64,000 bases of DNA from Styela clava (GCF_964204865.1 NC_135258.1:6811001-6875000), one strand, 5' to 3'; shown: positions 24,050 through 35,416, counted from the first letter of the stretch. Numbers and translations: made by a program. Notes: generated by a model not told the origin, from the letters alone.

Positions 24050-24324
24050 GAGCGGAAGGATTAGTTACACATAGGACGTTATCGTCGTATAACTTATCTA
24101 TGATATTACCCTGTAACCACTGTCTTCTATGCGTTATCAACTCATCCGTCAGTTAAAGTCGATAAAGACGCAGTATATGCCTTTTCTACCCTTATCAACT
24201 TATCTGTCATTTAAATTCGATAACACGTACATACAAACGGTTGGCTATTGACAGATATTTCTAATAGTACCTGTTTCATAGAACCTATAAAAATTTAACG
24301 CTACCTGTTGGAGCTGTAAACGCA

Positions 24325-24407
24325 ACCGGGTTGGCCGAGTGGTTAAGGCGTTGGACTTAAGTTCCAATGGGCGAGTGTCCGCGTGGGTTCGAACCCCACA
24401 CCCGGTA
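24325..24407 (+). tRNA. trnL: tRNA-Leu (TAA)
   Basis: Consensus body. Confidence 0.97.
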
Positions 24408-24859
24408 GTTTTGCGACAAAGAACGTCTACATTTTGGTTTCTTTAAGAATGCTCTGGTTGAAATATTGCGGTTCCTTGTCAACTGTAGTAACAACCTGTG
24501 AAGAAACATGCAGTATCAATGTCTTGAAATTGAATTAAAGTTCTGAACAACAATTATTGAACACAAATATGCCTTTTCTATTTGTTATCAACCCATCCGT
24601 CAGTTAAAGTCGATAAAGACGCAGTGCAAATCACAACTTCAAAGCAGGCGTCGAGATGAACAGCGTAGGAACATTTTCAACGGGGAATAATTGCCCTGTT
24701 TTTCTGTCATTTGTGATAATTGGTATCCTGTTAATTATCGCTTCGGCGTGACTTGGCATATATAAGTCAGGTGCTTCTAGATTACTTTTGAAGCTGCAAT
24801 CATGAACGAATTCCAGTAATTAAATAAATTGCGATATATGCCAATAAATGAAACAGAAC

Positions 24860-24931
24860 GGGCTCGTCCGGGTTTTGAACCCGGGGCCTCTCGCACCCGA
24901 AGCGAGAATCATACCCCTAGACCAACGAGCC
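24860..24931 (-). tRNA. trnP: tRNA-Pro (CGG)
   Basis: Same form as 20291. This slot is deleted in the two preceding 3-kb copies. Confidence 0.92.
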
Positions 24932-25536
24932 ACTCTGTAACGCAGAAGAAACATAAAGACTTTTCCTCATTAAGAAACTCTGATACCACCTAATTATATT
25001 TTCTTCGCAAAATAATTAGAGCTCGATATTTGTTACGTGTATTATCTTGTTAATTGAGGTAAAAGGTATGTGAATAAGTAGTAAATAAGACAAATTTGAG
25101 CACTATAATATGTCACTTAATTTCACCCATTAAACAATAACTTTTGTTTCTACTTTAAATGGTCGAAAACTGGGATTCAACACACATTGAACTTTTTCAC
25201 ACCAATGGATCAATAGGTATATAGTGTACCTGAAGCCATCGCGTGGCTCGTTGGACTAGGGGGAAAGTAAATCAAAGCCGCATCACGAAACGGAATAATG
25301 AATTGTGCCAGTTGGAATCCGCAGCTGGATTCAACCGGCTCTTTCATGAGGCGATATAATCATTATGATATAACTTCTTCGACAAGTACTTATTGGCATG
25401 TCGTTTGTAAGTTGTGATATTTGGTTTTCCGAGAAATTTGGTTTCAACGCGACCTCACACATTACAGTTGTATAATGCTTCCTAAAAACAATAAATGCGT
25501 TTCATGACATTAACAGGCGTATAAATCCAGAAAGTT

Positions 25537-25608
25537 GGGCTCGTCCGGGATTTGAACCCGGGACCTCTCGCACCCTAAGCGAGAATCATACCCCTAGACC
25601 AACGAGCC
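25537..25608 (-). tRNA. trnP: tRNA-Pro (AGG)
   Basis: Consensus body. Confidence 0.96.
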
Positions 25609-25883
25609 GAGCGGAAGGATTAGTTTCACATAGGCCGTTGATGTCGTATAACTTATCTATGATATTACCCTGTAACCACTGTCTTCTATGCGTTATCAAC
25701 TCATCCGTCAGTTAAAGTCGATAAAGACGCAGTATATGCCTTTTCTACCCTTATCAACTTGTCTGTCATTTAAATTCGATAACACGTACATACAAACGGT
25801 TGGCTATTGACAGATATTTCTAATAGTACCTGTTTCATAGAACCTATTAAAATTTAACGCTACCTGTTGGAGCTGTATATGCA

Positions 25884-25966
25884 ACCGGGTTGGTCGAGTG
25901 GTTAAGGCGTTGGACTTAAGTTCCCATGGGCGAGTGTCCGCGTTGGTTCGAACCCCACACCCGGTA
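25884..25966 (+). tRNA. trnL: tRNA-Leu (TAA), variant b
   Basis: Identical in body to the gene at 19750. Confidence 0.8.
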
Positions 25967-26422
25967 GTTTTGCGACAAAGAACGTCTACATTTTGGTTTC
26001 TTTGAGAATGCTCTGGTTGAAATATTACGGTTCCTTGTCAACAGTGGTATCAACCTGTTAAGAAACATGCAGATTACGTATCAATGTCTTGAAATTGAAG
26101 TAAAGTTCTAAACAACAATTATTGAACACAAATATGCCTTTTCTCTTTGTTATCAACCCATCCGTCAGTTAAATTCGATAAAGACGCAGTGCAAATCACA
26201 ACTTCAAAGCAGGCGTCGAGATGATGCTTAGGAACATTTTCAACGGGGAATAATTGCCCTGTTTTTCTGTCATTTGTGATAATTGGTATCCTGTTAATTA
26301 TCGCTTCGGCGTTACTTGGCATATATAAGTCAGGTGCTTTTAGATTACTTTTGAAGCTGCAATCATGAACGAATTCCAGTAATTAAATAAATTGCGATAT
26401 ATGCCAATAAATGAAAGAGAAC

Positions 26423-26494
26423 GGGCTCGTCCGGGTTTTGAACCCGGGGCCTCTCGCACCCGAAGCGAGAATCATACCCCTAGACCAACGAGCC
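26423..26494 (-). tRNA. trnP: tRNA-Pro (CGG)
   Basis: Same form as 20291. Confidence 0.92.
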
Positions 26495-27107
26495 ACTCTG
26501 TAACGCAGAAGAAACATAAAGACTTATCCTCATTAAGAAACTCTGATACCACCTAATTATATTTTCTTCGCAAAATAATTAGAGCTCGATATTTGTTACG
26601 TGTATTATCTTGTTAATTGAGGTAAAAGGTATGTGAATAAATAGTAAATAAGACAAATTTGAGCACTATAATATGTCACTTAATTTCACCCATTAAACAA
26701 TAACTTTTGTTTCTACTTTAAATGGTCGAAAACTGGGATTCAACACACATCGAACTTGTTCACACCCATGGATCAATATGTATAAAGTGTACCTGAAGCC
26801 ATCGCGTGGCTCGTTGGACTAGGGGAAAGTAAATCAAAGCCGCATCACGAAACGGAATAATGAATTGTGCCAGTTGGAATCCGCAGCTGGATTCAACCGG
26901 CTCTTTCATGAGGCGATATAATCATTATGATATAACTTTTTCGACAAGTAATTATTGGCATGTCGTTTGTAAGTTGTGATATTTGGTATTCCGAGAAATT
27001 TGGTTTCAACGCGACCTCACACATTACAGTTGTATAATGCTTCCTAAAAACAAGAAATGACTTTCATGACATTAACAAGCAGTAGATGCGTATAAATCCA
27101 GAAAGTT

Positions 27108-27179
27108 GGGCTCGTCCGAGATTTGAACCCGAGACCTCTCGCACCCTAAGCGAGAATCATACCCTTAGACCAACGAGCC
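27108..27179 (-). tRNA. trnP: tRNA-Pro (AGG)
   Basis: Two T-stem changes (ccgag and cccgag on the plus strand) become G:T pairs, so the arm is kept. One D-loop change (accctt). Confidence 0.88.
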
Positions 27180-27454
27180 GAGCGGAAGGATTAGTTACAC
27201 ATAGGCCGTTATTCTCGTATAACTTATCTATGATATTACCCTGTAACCACTGTCTTCTATGCGTTATCAACTCATCCGTCAGTTAAAGTCGATAAAGACG
27301 CAGTATATGCTTTTTCTACCCTTATCAACTCATCTGTCATTTAAATTCGATAACGCGTACATACAAACGGTTGGCTATTGACAGATATTTCTAATAGTAC
27401 CTGTTTCATAGAACCTATAAAAATTTATCGCTACCTGTTGGAGCTGTAAATGCA

Positions 27455-27537
27455 ACCGGGTTGGCCGAGTGGTTAAGGCGTTGGACTTAAGTTCCAATGG
27501 GCGAGTGTCCGCGTGGGTTCGAACCCCACACCCGGTA
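27455..27537 (+). tRNA. trnL: tRNA-Leu (TAA)
   Basis: Consensus body. Confidence 0.97.
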
Positions 27538-27673
27538 GTTTTGCGACAAAGAACGTCTACATTTTGGTTTCTTTGAGAAAGTTCAAGTTGAAATATTGCG
27601 GTTTCCTTGTCAACAGTGGTAACAACCTGTGAAGAAACATGCAGATTACGTATCAATGTGAATTCAGAAAATT

Positions 27674-27745
27674 GGGCTCGTCCGGGATTTGAACACGGGA
27701 CCTCTCGCACCCTAAGCGAGAATCATACCCCTAGACCAACGAGCC
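27674..27745 (-). tRNA. trnP: tRNA-Pro (AGG), B box altered
   Basis: A G52 to T change (GTGTTC for GGGTTC) breaks one T-stem pair and damages the B box. It sits only about 135 bp after a Leu and 31 bp before another Pro, in a compressed, rearranged part of the array. Confidence 0.8.
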
Positions 27746-27776
27746 AAGCAGTAGATGCGTATAAATCCAGAAAGTT

Positions 27777-27848
27777 GCGCTCGTCCGGAATTTGAACCCG
27801 GGACCTCTTGCACCCTAAGCGAGAATCATACCCCTAGACCAACGAGCC
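27777..27848 (-). pseudogene. trnP: tRNA-Pro (AGG), degenerate
   Basis: An acceptor mismatch (gcgctcg), a T-stem change (ccggaa) and an anticodon-stem change (ctcttgc). The pair of Pro genes at 27674 and 27777 arose from a spacer deletion. Confidence 0.75.
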
Positions 27849-28117
27849 GATCGGAAGGATTAGTTTCACATAGGCCGTTATTGTCGTATAACTTATCTAT
27901 GATATTACCCTGTAAGCACTGTCTTCTATGCGTTATCAACTCATCCGTCAGTTAAAGTCGATAAAGACGCAGTATATGCCTTTTCTACCCTTATCAACTT
28001 ATCTGTCATTTAAATTCGATAACACGTGCATACAAACGGTTGGCTATTGACAGATATTTCTAATAGTACCTGTTTCATAGAACCTATGAAAATTTAACGC
28101 TACCTGTTGGAGCTGCA

Positions 28118-28200
28118 ACCGGGTTGGTCGAGTGGTTAAGGCGTTGGACTTAAGTTCCCATGGGCGAGTGTCCGCGTGGGTTCGAACCCCACACCCGGAA
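28118..28200 (+). tRNA. trnL: tRNA-Leu (TAA), intermediate variant
   Basis: The 5' half is like variant b and the T arm is consensus, which looks like a conversion product. The 3' end CCCGGAA loses the terminal A:T acceptor pair. The downstream TTTT is interrupted (agttctg). Confidence 0.75.
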
Positions 28201-28658
28201 GTTCTGCGACAAAGAACGTCTACATTTTGGTTTCTTTGAGAATGCTCTGGTTGAAATATTGCGGTTCCTTGTCAACAGTGATAACAACCTGTGAAGAAAC
28301 ATGCAGATTATGTATCAATGTCTTGAAATTGAAGTAAAGTTCTGAACAACAATTATTGAACACAAATATGCCTTTTCTATTTGTTATCAACCCATCCGTC
28401 AGTTAAAGTCGTTAAAGACGCACTGCAAATCACAACTTCAAAGCAGGCGTCGAGATGAACAGCGTAGGAACATTTTCAACGGGGAATAATTGCCCTGTTT
28501 TTCTGTCATTTGTGATAATTGGTATCCTGTTAATTATCGCTTCGGCGTGACTTGGCATATATAAGTCAGGTGCTTCTAGATTACTTTTGAAGCTGCAATC
28601 ATGAACGAATTCCAGTAATTGAATAAATTGCGATATATGCCAATAAATGAAACAGAAC

Positions 28659-28730
28659 GGGCTCGTCCGGGATTTGAACCCGGGGCCTCCCGCACCCGAA
28701 GCGAGAATCATACCCCTAGACCAACGAGCC
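28659..28730 (-). tRNA. trnP: tRNA-Pro (CGG)
   Basis: One anticodon-stem change (cctcccgc) leaves a T:G pair. Otherwise intact. Confidence 0.9.
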
Positions 28731-29342
28731 GTTCTGTAACGCAGAAGAACCATAAAGACTTATCCTTATTAAGAATCTCTGATACCACCTAATTATATTT
28801 TCTTCGCAAAATAATTAGAGCTCGATATTTGTTACGTGTGTTATCTTGTTAATTGAGGTAAAAGGGGGTTGAATAAATAGTAAATAAGCCAAATTTGAGC
28901 ACTATAATATGTCACTTAATTTCACCCATTAAACAATAACTTTTGTTTCTACTTTAAATGGTCGAAAAATGGGTTTCAACACACATTAAACTTGTCCACA
29001 CCCATGGATCAATAGGTATAAAGTGTACATGAAGCCATCGCGTGGCTCGTTGGTTCAGAGGAAAGTAAATCAAAGCCGCATCACGAAACGGAATAATGAA
29101 CTGTGCCAGTTGGAATCCGTAGCTGGATTCAAACCGCTCTTTCATGAGGCGATATAATCATTATGATATAACTTCTTCGACAAGTAATTATTGGCATGTC
29201 GTTTGTAAGTTGTGATATTTGGTATTCCGAGAAGTTTGGTTTCAACGCAACCTCACACATTACAGTTGTATATTGCTTCCTAAAAAAAGAAAAGCCTTCC
29301 ATTTCATTCACAAGTAGTAGATGCGTATAAATTCAGAAAATT

Positions 29343-29414
29343 GGGCTCGTCCGGGATTTGAACCCGGGACCTCTCGCACCCTAAGCGAGAATCATACCCC
29401 TAGACCAACGAGCC
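29343..29414 (-). tRNA. trnP: tRNA-Pro (AGG)
   Basis: Consensus body; flank variant (aattcagaaaattggg) shared with 27674. Confidence 0.96.
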
Positions 29415-29689
29415 AAGCGGAAGGATTAGTTACACATAGGCCGTTATAGTCGTATAACTTATCTATGATATTGCCCTGTAACCACTGTCTTCTATGCGTT
29501 ATCAACTCATTCGTCAGTTAAAGTCGATATAGACGCAATATATGCCTTTTCTACCCTTATCAACTTATCTGTCATTTAAATTCGATAACACGTACATACA
29601 AACGGTTGGCTATTGACAGATATTTCTAATAGTACCTGTTTCATAGAACCTATAAAAATTTTACGCTACCTGTTGGAGCTGTAAATGCA

Positions 29690-29772
29690 ACCGGGTTGGC
29701 CGAGTGGTTAAGGCGTTGGACTTAAGTTCCAATGGGCGAGTGTCCGCGTGGGTTCGAACCCCACAACCGGTA
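29690..29772 (+). tRNA. trnL: tRNA-Leu (TAA)
   Basis: One acceptor mismatch (cacaaccggt). Otherwise consensus. Confidence 0.88.
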
Positions 29773-30224
29773 GTTTTGCTACAAAGAACGTCTACATTTT
29801 GGTTTCTTTGAGAATGCTCTGGTTGAAATATTGCGGTTCCTTGTCAACTGTAGTAACAACCTGTGAAGAAACATGCAGTATCAATGTCTTGAAATTGAAT
29901 TAAAGTTCTGACCAACAATTATTGAACACATACATGCCGTTTCTATTTGTCATCAACTCATCTGTCAGTTAAAGTCGATAAAGACGCAGTGCAAATCACA
30001 ACTTCAAAGCAGGCGTCGAGATGAACAGCGTAGGAAAATTTTCAACGGGGAATAATTGCCCTGTTTTTCTGTCATTTGTGATAATTGGTATCCTGTTAGT
30101 TATCGCTTCGGCGTGACTAGGCATATATAAGTCAGGTGCTTTTAGATTACTTTTGAAGCTGTAATCATGAACGAATTCCAGTAATTGAATAAAATGCGAT
30201 ATATGCCAATAAATGAAACAGAAT

Positions 30225-30296
30225 GGGCTCGTCCGGGATTTGAACCCGGGACGTCTCGCACCCTAAGCGAGAATCATACCCCTAGACCAACGAGCC
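30225..30296 (-). tRNA. trnP: tRNA-Pro (AGG) with chimeric flanks
   Basis: The lower-coordinate flank belongs to the CGG/TGG slot and the higher-coordinate flank to the AGG slot, so a recombination join falls inside or beside the gene. One change (gacgtctc). Confidence 0.9.
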
Positions 30297-30571
30297 AAGC
30301 GGAAGGATTAGTTACACATAGGCCGTTATTGTCGTATAACTTATCTATGATATTGTCCTGTAACCACTGTCTGCTATGCGTTATCAACTCATCCGTCAGT
30401 TAAAGTCGTTAAAGACGCAGTATATGCTTTTTCTACCCTTATCAACTTATCTGTCATTTAAATTCGATAACACGTACATCCAAACGGTTGGCTATTGACA
30501 GATATTTCTAATAGTACCTGATTCATAGAACCTATAAAAATTTAACGCTACCTGTTGGGGCCGTAACGGCA

Positions 30572-30654
30572 ACCGGGTTGGCCGAGTGATTAAGGCGTTG
30601 GACTTAAGTTCCAATGGGCGAGTGTCCGCGTGGGTTCGAACCCCACACCCGGTA
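30572..30654 (+). tRNA. trnL: tRNA-Leu (TAA)
   Basis: One D-loop change (gagtgatt) hits the conserved GG pair. Otherwise consensus. Confidence 0.88.
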
Positions 30655-31108
30655 GTTTTGCGACAAAGAACGTCTACAATTTCGTTTATTTGAGAATGCT
30701 CTGGTTGAAATATTGCGGTTCCTTGTCAACAGTGGTAACAACCTGTGAAGAAACATGCAGATTACGTATCAATGTCTTGGAATTAAAGTAAAGTTCTGAA
30801 CAACAAATATTGAACACATATATGCTTTTTCTACATGTTATCAACCCATACGTCAGTTAAAGTCGATAAAGACGCAGTGCAAATCACAACTTTAAAGCAG
30901 GCGTCGAGATGAACAGCGTAGGAAAATTTTCAAGAATAATTGCCCTGTTTTTCTGTCATTTGTGATAATTGGTATACTGTTGGTTATCGCTTCGGCGTGA
31001 CTTGGCATATATAAGTCAAGTGCTTCTAGATGACTTTTGAAGCTGCATTCATGAACGAATTCCAGTAATTAAATAAATTTCGATATATGCCAATAAATGA
31101 AACAGAAC

Positions 31109-31185
31109 GGGCTCGTCCGGGATTTGAACCCGGGACCTCTCGCACCCTAAGCGAGAATCATACCCCTGGCCTAGACCAACGAGCC
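31109..31185 (-). pseudogene. trnP: tRNA-Pro (AGG) with 5-bp D-loop insertion
   Basis: 77 nt; about five extra bases (ctggcctag) in the D loop separate the A-box halves. The flanks are chimeric as at 30225. Confidence 0.8.
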
Positions 31186-31396
31186 GAGCGGAAGGATTAG
31201 TTACACATAGGCCGATATTGTCGTATAACTTATCTGCTTACGCATTATATGCTTTTTCTACCCTTATCAACTTATCTGTCATTTAAATTCGATAACACGT
31301 ACATACAAACTGTTGGCTATTGACAGATATATCTAATAGTACCTGTTTCATAGAACCTATATAAATTTAACGCTACCTGTTGGAGCTGTAAATGCA

Positions 31397-31478
31397 ACCG
31401 GGTTGGCCGAGTGGTTAGGCGTTGGACTTAAGTTCCAATGGGCGAGTGTCCGCGTGGGTTCGAACCCCACACCCGGTA
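31397..31478 (+). tRNA. trnL: tRNA-Leu (TAA), 82 nt
   Basis: One A is lost next to the D stem (ggttaggcg). Other arms are consensus. Confidence 0.82.
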
Positions 31479-31986
31479 GTTTTGCGACAAAGAACGTCTA
31501 CATTTTGGTTTCTTTCAGAATGCTCTGGTTGAAATATTGCGGTTCCTTGTCAACAGTGGTAACAACCTGTGTGGTGAAACATGCAGATTACGTATCAATG
31601 TCTTGAAATTGGAGTAAAGTTCTGAACAACAATTATTGAACACATATATGCCTTTTCTATTTGTTATCAACCCATCCGTCAGTTAAAGTCGATATAGACG
31701 CAGTTACACATAGTACATTACATTAGTTACACATAGGCCGTTATTGTCGTATAACTTATCTATGATATTGCCCTGCAACCACTGTCTTCTATGCGTTATC
31801 AACTCATCCGTCAGTTAAAATCGATAAAGACGCAGTATATGCCTTTTCTACCCTTATCAACTTATCTGTCATTTAAATTCGATAACACGTACATACAAAC
31901 GGTTGGCTATTGACAGATATTTCTAATAGTACCTGGTTTATAGAACCTATAAAAATTTAACGCTACCTGTTGGAGCTGTAAATGCA

Positions 31987-32069
31987 ACCGGGTTTGCCGA
32001 GTGGTTAAGGCGTGGTACTTAAGTTCCAATGGGCGAGTGTCCGCGTGGGTTCGAACCCCACACCCGGTA
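31987..32069 (+). pseudogene. trnL: tRNA-Leu (TAA), anticodon stem broken
   Basis: The anticodon stem reads TGGTA against TCCAA, with two mismatches, and there is a D-arm change (tttgccg). Immediately upstream, near 31700, a join removes the expected AGG Pro gene. Confidence 0.8.
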
Positions 32070-32527
32070 GTTTTGCGACAAAGAACGTCTACATTTTGGT
32101 TTCTTTGAGAATGCTCAGGTTGAAATATTGCGGTTCCTTGTCAACAGTGGTAACAACCTGTGAAGAAACATGCAGATTACGTATCAATGTCTTGAAATTA
32201 AAGTAAAGTTCTGAACAACAATTATTGAACACATATATGCTTTATCTACTTGTTATCAACCCATACGTCAGTTAAAGTCGATAAAGTCGCAGTGCAAATC
32301 ACAACTTCAAAGCAGGAGTCGAGATGAACAGCGTAGGAAAATTTTCAACAGGGAATAATTGCCCTGTTTTTCTGTCATTTGTGATAATTGGTATCCTGTT
32401 AGTTATCGCTTCGGCGTGACTTGGCATATATAAGTCAAGTGCTTCTAGATGACTTTTGAAGCTGCAATCATGAACGAATTCCAGTAATTAAATAAATTGC
32501 GATATATGCCAATAAATGAAACAGAAC

Positions 32528-32599
32528 GGGCTCGTCCGGGATTTGAACCCGGGACCTCTCGCACCCAAAGCGAGAATCATACCCCTAGACCAACGAGCC
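32528..32599 (-). tRNA. trnP: tRNA-Pro (TGG)
   Basis: Intact, same body as 1068. Confidence 0.96.
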
Positions 32600-33244
32600 G
32601 CTCTGTAACGCAGAAGAAACATAAAGACTTATCCTTATTAAGAATCTCTGATACCACCTAATTATATTTTCGTCGCATTAATTAGAGCTCGATATTTGTT
32701 ACGTGTGTTATCTTGTTAATATAGGTAAAAGTTATGTGAATAATTGGTAAATAAGCCAAATTTGAGCACTTTAATATGTCACTTAATTTCACCCATTAAA
32801 CAATAACTTTTGTTTCTACTTTAAATGGTCGAAAACTGTGATTCAACACACATTGAACTTGTTCACACCCATGGACCAATAGGTATAAAGTGTACCTGAA
32901 GCCATCGCGTGGCTCGTTGGTCTAGGGGAAAGTAAATCAAAGCCGCATCACGAAACGGAATAATGAATTGTGCCAGTTGGAATCCGTAGCTGGATTCGAA
33001 CCGCTCTTTCATGAGGCGATATAATCATTATGATATAACTTCTTCGAGAAGTAAATATTGGGATGTCGTTTGTAATTTGTGATAGTTGGTATTCCGAGAA
33101 ATTTGGTTTCAACGCGACCTCCCATATTATAGTTGTATAATGCTTCCTGAAAACAAGAAAATCACTTTATGTCATTAACAAGCATTATGAATCATCAGAA
33201 TCATCATTAGAATCTTCAGTAGATGCTTATGAATCTAGAAAATT

Positions 33245-33316
33245 GGGCCCGTCCGGGATTTGAACCCGGGACCTGACGCACCCTAAGCGAGAATCATACC
33301 TCTAGACCAACGAGCC
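33245..33316 (-). pseudogene. trnP: tRNA-Pro (AGG), degenerate
   Basis: Last Pro of the array. Two anticodon-stem bases are changed (cctgacgc), with further changes in the acceptor (gggcccg) and D loop (acctctag). Confidence 0.8.
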
Positions 33317-33656
33317 GCGCGGAATGTGTAGATAAACATAGGCCGTTATTAACGTATAACTTATCTATGCTATTACCCTTTAACCACTGTCCTCCCATTT
33401 GTCTTGCCTCATGACTATGCTCAAATCAATATAAACTTTGAAAGTGAATGAAACCCCGACCCGACGATATCAAAGTTCTGAACAACAATTATTGAACACA
33501 TATATGCCTTTTCTACCCTTATCAACTTATCTTTCATTTAAATTCGATAACACCTAAATACAAACGGTTGGCTATTGACAGATAATTCTAATATTACCTG
33601 TTTCAGAGAGCCTATACCTTCTAAATTTAACGCTCCCTGTTGGTGCTGTGAATGCG

Positions 33657-33742
33657 ACCGGGTTGGCCGAGTGGTTAAGGCGTCGGACTTAAGTTCCAAT
33701 GGGCGAGTGTTCGACAAGTAGGCTTGAACCCCACACCCCACT
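33657..33742 (+). pseudogene. trnL: tRNA-Leu (TAA) pseudogene at array edge
   Basis: The D and anticodon arms are recognisable (stem TCGGA, loop CTTAAGT), but the variable arm, T stem and 3' acceptor have decayed. It marks the end of the Pro/Leu array. Confidence 0.8.
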
Positions 33743-33968
33743 GTTAATTGGCGTAAAAAATAAATCATATACCAAACAAACAATCGCCTAATTCTACCCA
33801 AGTAAATATGAAATTCGTCGTTTCTTTTGTCATAAATAGGAATCATTTGTATGCTCTTATTCATCTTTCAAAGGAAACCCCCCATGATAACTCGTTATCT
33901 CGTTAAAAAGCCTGAAGCTACTTCAGTTTAACTTGCATTTTTTTCCAAATTTGCAACGGCGTTCGTGT

Positions 33969-33988
33969 GGGTATGTAACTCATTGGTA
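33969..33988 (+). pseudogene. tRNA-Cys 5' relic
   Basis: Resembles bases 2-21 of tRNA-Cys (GGGTATGTAACTCATTGGTA) without the rest. The second copy lies at 36212-36231 in the duplicated block. Weak but repeated. Confidence 0.4.
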
Positions 33989-34086
33989 ATTAGTAATAAT
34001 TAGTTATCTCGATTAAAAATCCTGGGGCTATTTCAGTTCTAGTTACATAATTTTAAATTTGCTTCCTTTTGTTCCCATCGGCGTGT

Positions 34087-34158
34087 GGGGATATATCTCA
34101 TTGGTAGAGTATTCGACTGCAGATCGAGATTCCCTAGTTCAAATCCGGGTGTCCACCA
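34087..34158 (+). pseudogene. trnC: tRNA-Cys (GCA), degenerate
   Basis: 72 nt with the GCA loop (CTGCAGA) kept, but changes in the D arm (TATCTCATTGG), anticodon/variable junction (GATTCCC), T stem (CTAG) and 3' acceptor (GTCCACC). Its partner at 36330 is intact. Confidence 0.85.
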
Positions 34159-34198
34159 GTTTTCAACCAGCAGCAAATTTTTATCAAGTTTTGAAAGT

Positions 34199-34252
34199 GG
34201 TGGATCCGTGCGAGTTCGATTGGTGTCTCTGATTTGATACCGGACATCCCTA
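34199..34252 (+). pseudogene. tRNA-like relic downstream of tRNA-Cys
   Basis: A 50-60-nt element with T-arm-like bases (GATTTGATACCGG) and CATCCC at its 3' end. Related elements lie at 35470-35527 and 36443-36496; in the last, AGGGATG and CATCCCT could pair. Too short for a tRNA, so I read it as a decayed Cys copy. Confidence 0.35.
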
Positions 34253-35079
34253 TTTTATGTCAGTCGCTCATTTTTGAGCAGTCAGTTAGTAGTTCAATTT
34301 TACAAAAATGAACATACACTTGATGCAAACAAAAACTAAGTGAAAAATGCATTCCATGGTGCAGGGTAAGGCAAAATAGTTCCTATTTCAAATTCAATGT
34401 AAAAGCGATTAAACGTTTGCAATGAATTTTGAAGGTCTCGAATTTAAAGCGTGATTCATTCTTCCACGAATTCTCGCATATATTCGAGTTGATAGCAACA
34501 ATGACATTGAATAACATTATCTCATTTACCACATTAAGTCTAGACTAATATTTCCATTTGTATTGAACACAACTGTATCTTTCTTACCTATAAGATGATA
34601 ACATATAGGAATTCAATGCATGTTTGTGATTACCTGTGACACAGGCACAGTCCATTACCAACAGGCCCCACAAGCAGAATAGAACTATATAAAGCACTTT
34701 CATTGTCGGAAAGAAGTATCATGTCTCCAATTGCATAAAGATCAACTTGAATCAAATCTATTTATAGATCTACTTTGTATACTCTTTTTTATAAATATTT
34801 TATTGTTTAGGAAGGTTACGTGACTCTAGCTACTTCTCCCTTTTCCCATCAGGCTTATTGTACAGATCAGAGGTGACAAACATGCGGCCTGTCATATTAC
34901 TCACAACACTATTCCCACCCTTGTATTCTTGAATCACCCCTTTTCAATGGATATGATGTCGGAATGTTATTTACCCATTTTGATTCATCTTTTTTATATG
35001 TATGTGATGTGATTGTGCGGCTATTTCAGTTTAATCTACATTAGATTGGATTCGCTTTCATTCGATTAAACCGCCATAT

Positions 35080-35151
35080 GGGGATATAGCTCAGTGGTGC
35101 AGCATTCAACTGCAGTTCAAGAGGTCCTTGGTTCAAATCCGGGTGTCCCCT
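35080..35151 (+). pseudogene. trnC: tRNA-Cys (GCA), probably defective
   Basis: The acceptor and T arms are intact, with loop CTGCAGT (GCA), but the anticodon stem (TTCAA against TCAAG) has two mismatches and the D stem one (GCTC against CAGC). No TTTT follows closely. Confidence 0.75.
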
Positions 35152-35344
35152 CCTATTCAACTTGCAGCACATTATGATTAGAGTTCTTAGTGAGTAGGAA
35201 TAGCGTGTGTGCATCTACTATGCTCTTGTTTATTTTTCTCGGACAATTCCCGCTATTATAAGTTATCTCGCTGAAAAGCCTGCGACTATTTCAGTCTAAT
35301 CTACATTCGTTTGAATTCGCTTTCATTCGTTTACACTACAATGT

Positions 35345-35416
35345 GGGGATATGGCTCAGTGGTACAGCATTCGACTGCAGATCGAGAGGTCCCTGGTTCA
35401 AATCCAGGCGTCCCCT
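35345..35416 (+). tRNA. trnC: tRNA-Cys (GCA)
   Basis: The anticodon arm is consensus, and the T stem CCTGG pairs perfectly with CCAGG. One D-stem mismatch (GCTC/CAGC) and one D-arm change. TTTTT lies about 30 bp downstream. Confidence 0.85.

Larger units (their letters stand above)
18175..27305. repeat. Three tandem copies of a two-unit block of about 3 kb
   Basis: Approximate copies are 18178-21171, 21172-24173 and 24174-27303. Each holds Leu, Pro slot, fragment, Pro(AGG), variant-b Leu, Pro(CGG), fragment and Pro(AGG), with shared private marks (gggttttgaac in the CGG Pro; catcc in one AGG Pro of the first two copies). The first Pro(CGG) slot is deleted together with its flanks in copies 1 and 2 (joins near 18860 and 21855) but present in copy 3, which explains the greater length of copy 3. 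Confidence 0.85.
1..33742. repeat. tRNA-Pro / tRNA-Leu tandem array
   Basis: The region repeats a unit of about 1.57 kb: tRNA-Pro(AGG) on minus, tRNA-Leu(TAA) on plus, tRNA-Pro(CGG or TGG) on minus, then an 18-bp plus-strand tRNA-Pro 5' fragment. Spacers are strongly conserved between units and hold no other gene I can support. Leu and the CGG/TGG Pro are convergent, about 450 bp apart. The AGG Pro and Leu are divergent, about 275 bp apart. The roughly 600-bp spacer between the CGG/TGG Pro and the next AGG Pro contains the fragment. The first 237 bases are the tail of a unit cut by the window edge. Units vary by point changes, deletions and chimeric joins, as expected from unequal crossing-over and gene conversion. 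Confidence 0.95.
33741..35020. repeat. Direct duplication, copy 1 (partner 35975-37270)
   Basis: About 1.28 kb repeated with an offset of 2,234-2,250 bp, with scattered substitutions and small indels. It holds a plus-strand tRNA-Cys locus, tRNA-like relics and otherwise non-coding AT-rich DNA. It ends exactly at gattgtgcgg, after which the two copies differ. Confidence 0.9.

Noticed and set aside
1-33742. CRISPR-like array
   Set aside because: The repeated units are 1.5 kb with tRNA genes; there are no short direct repeats with unique spacers, and the DNA is eukaryotic.
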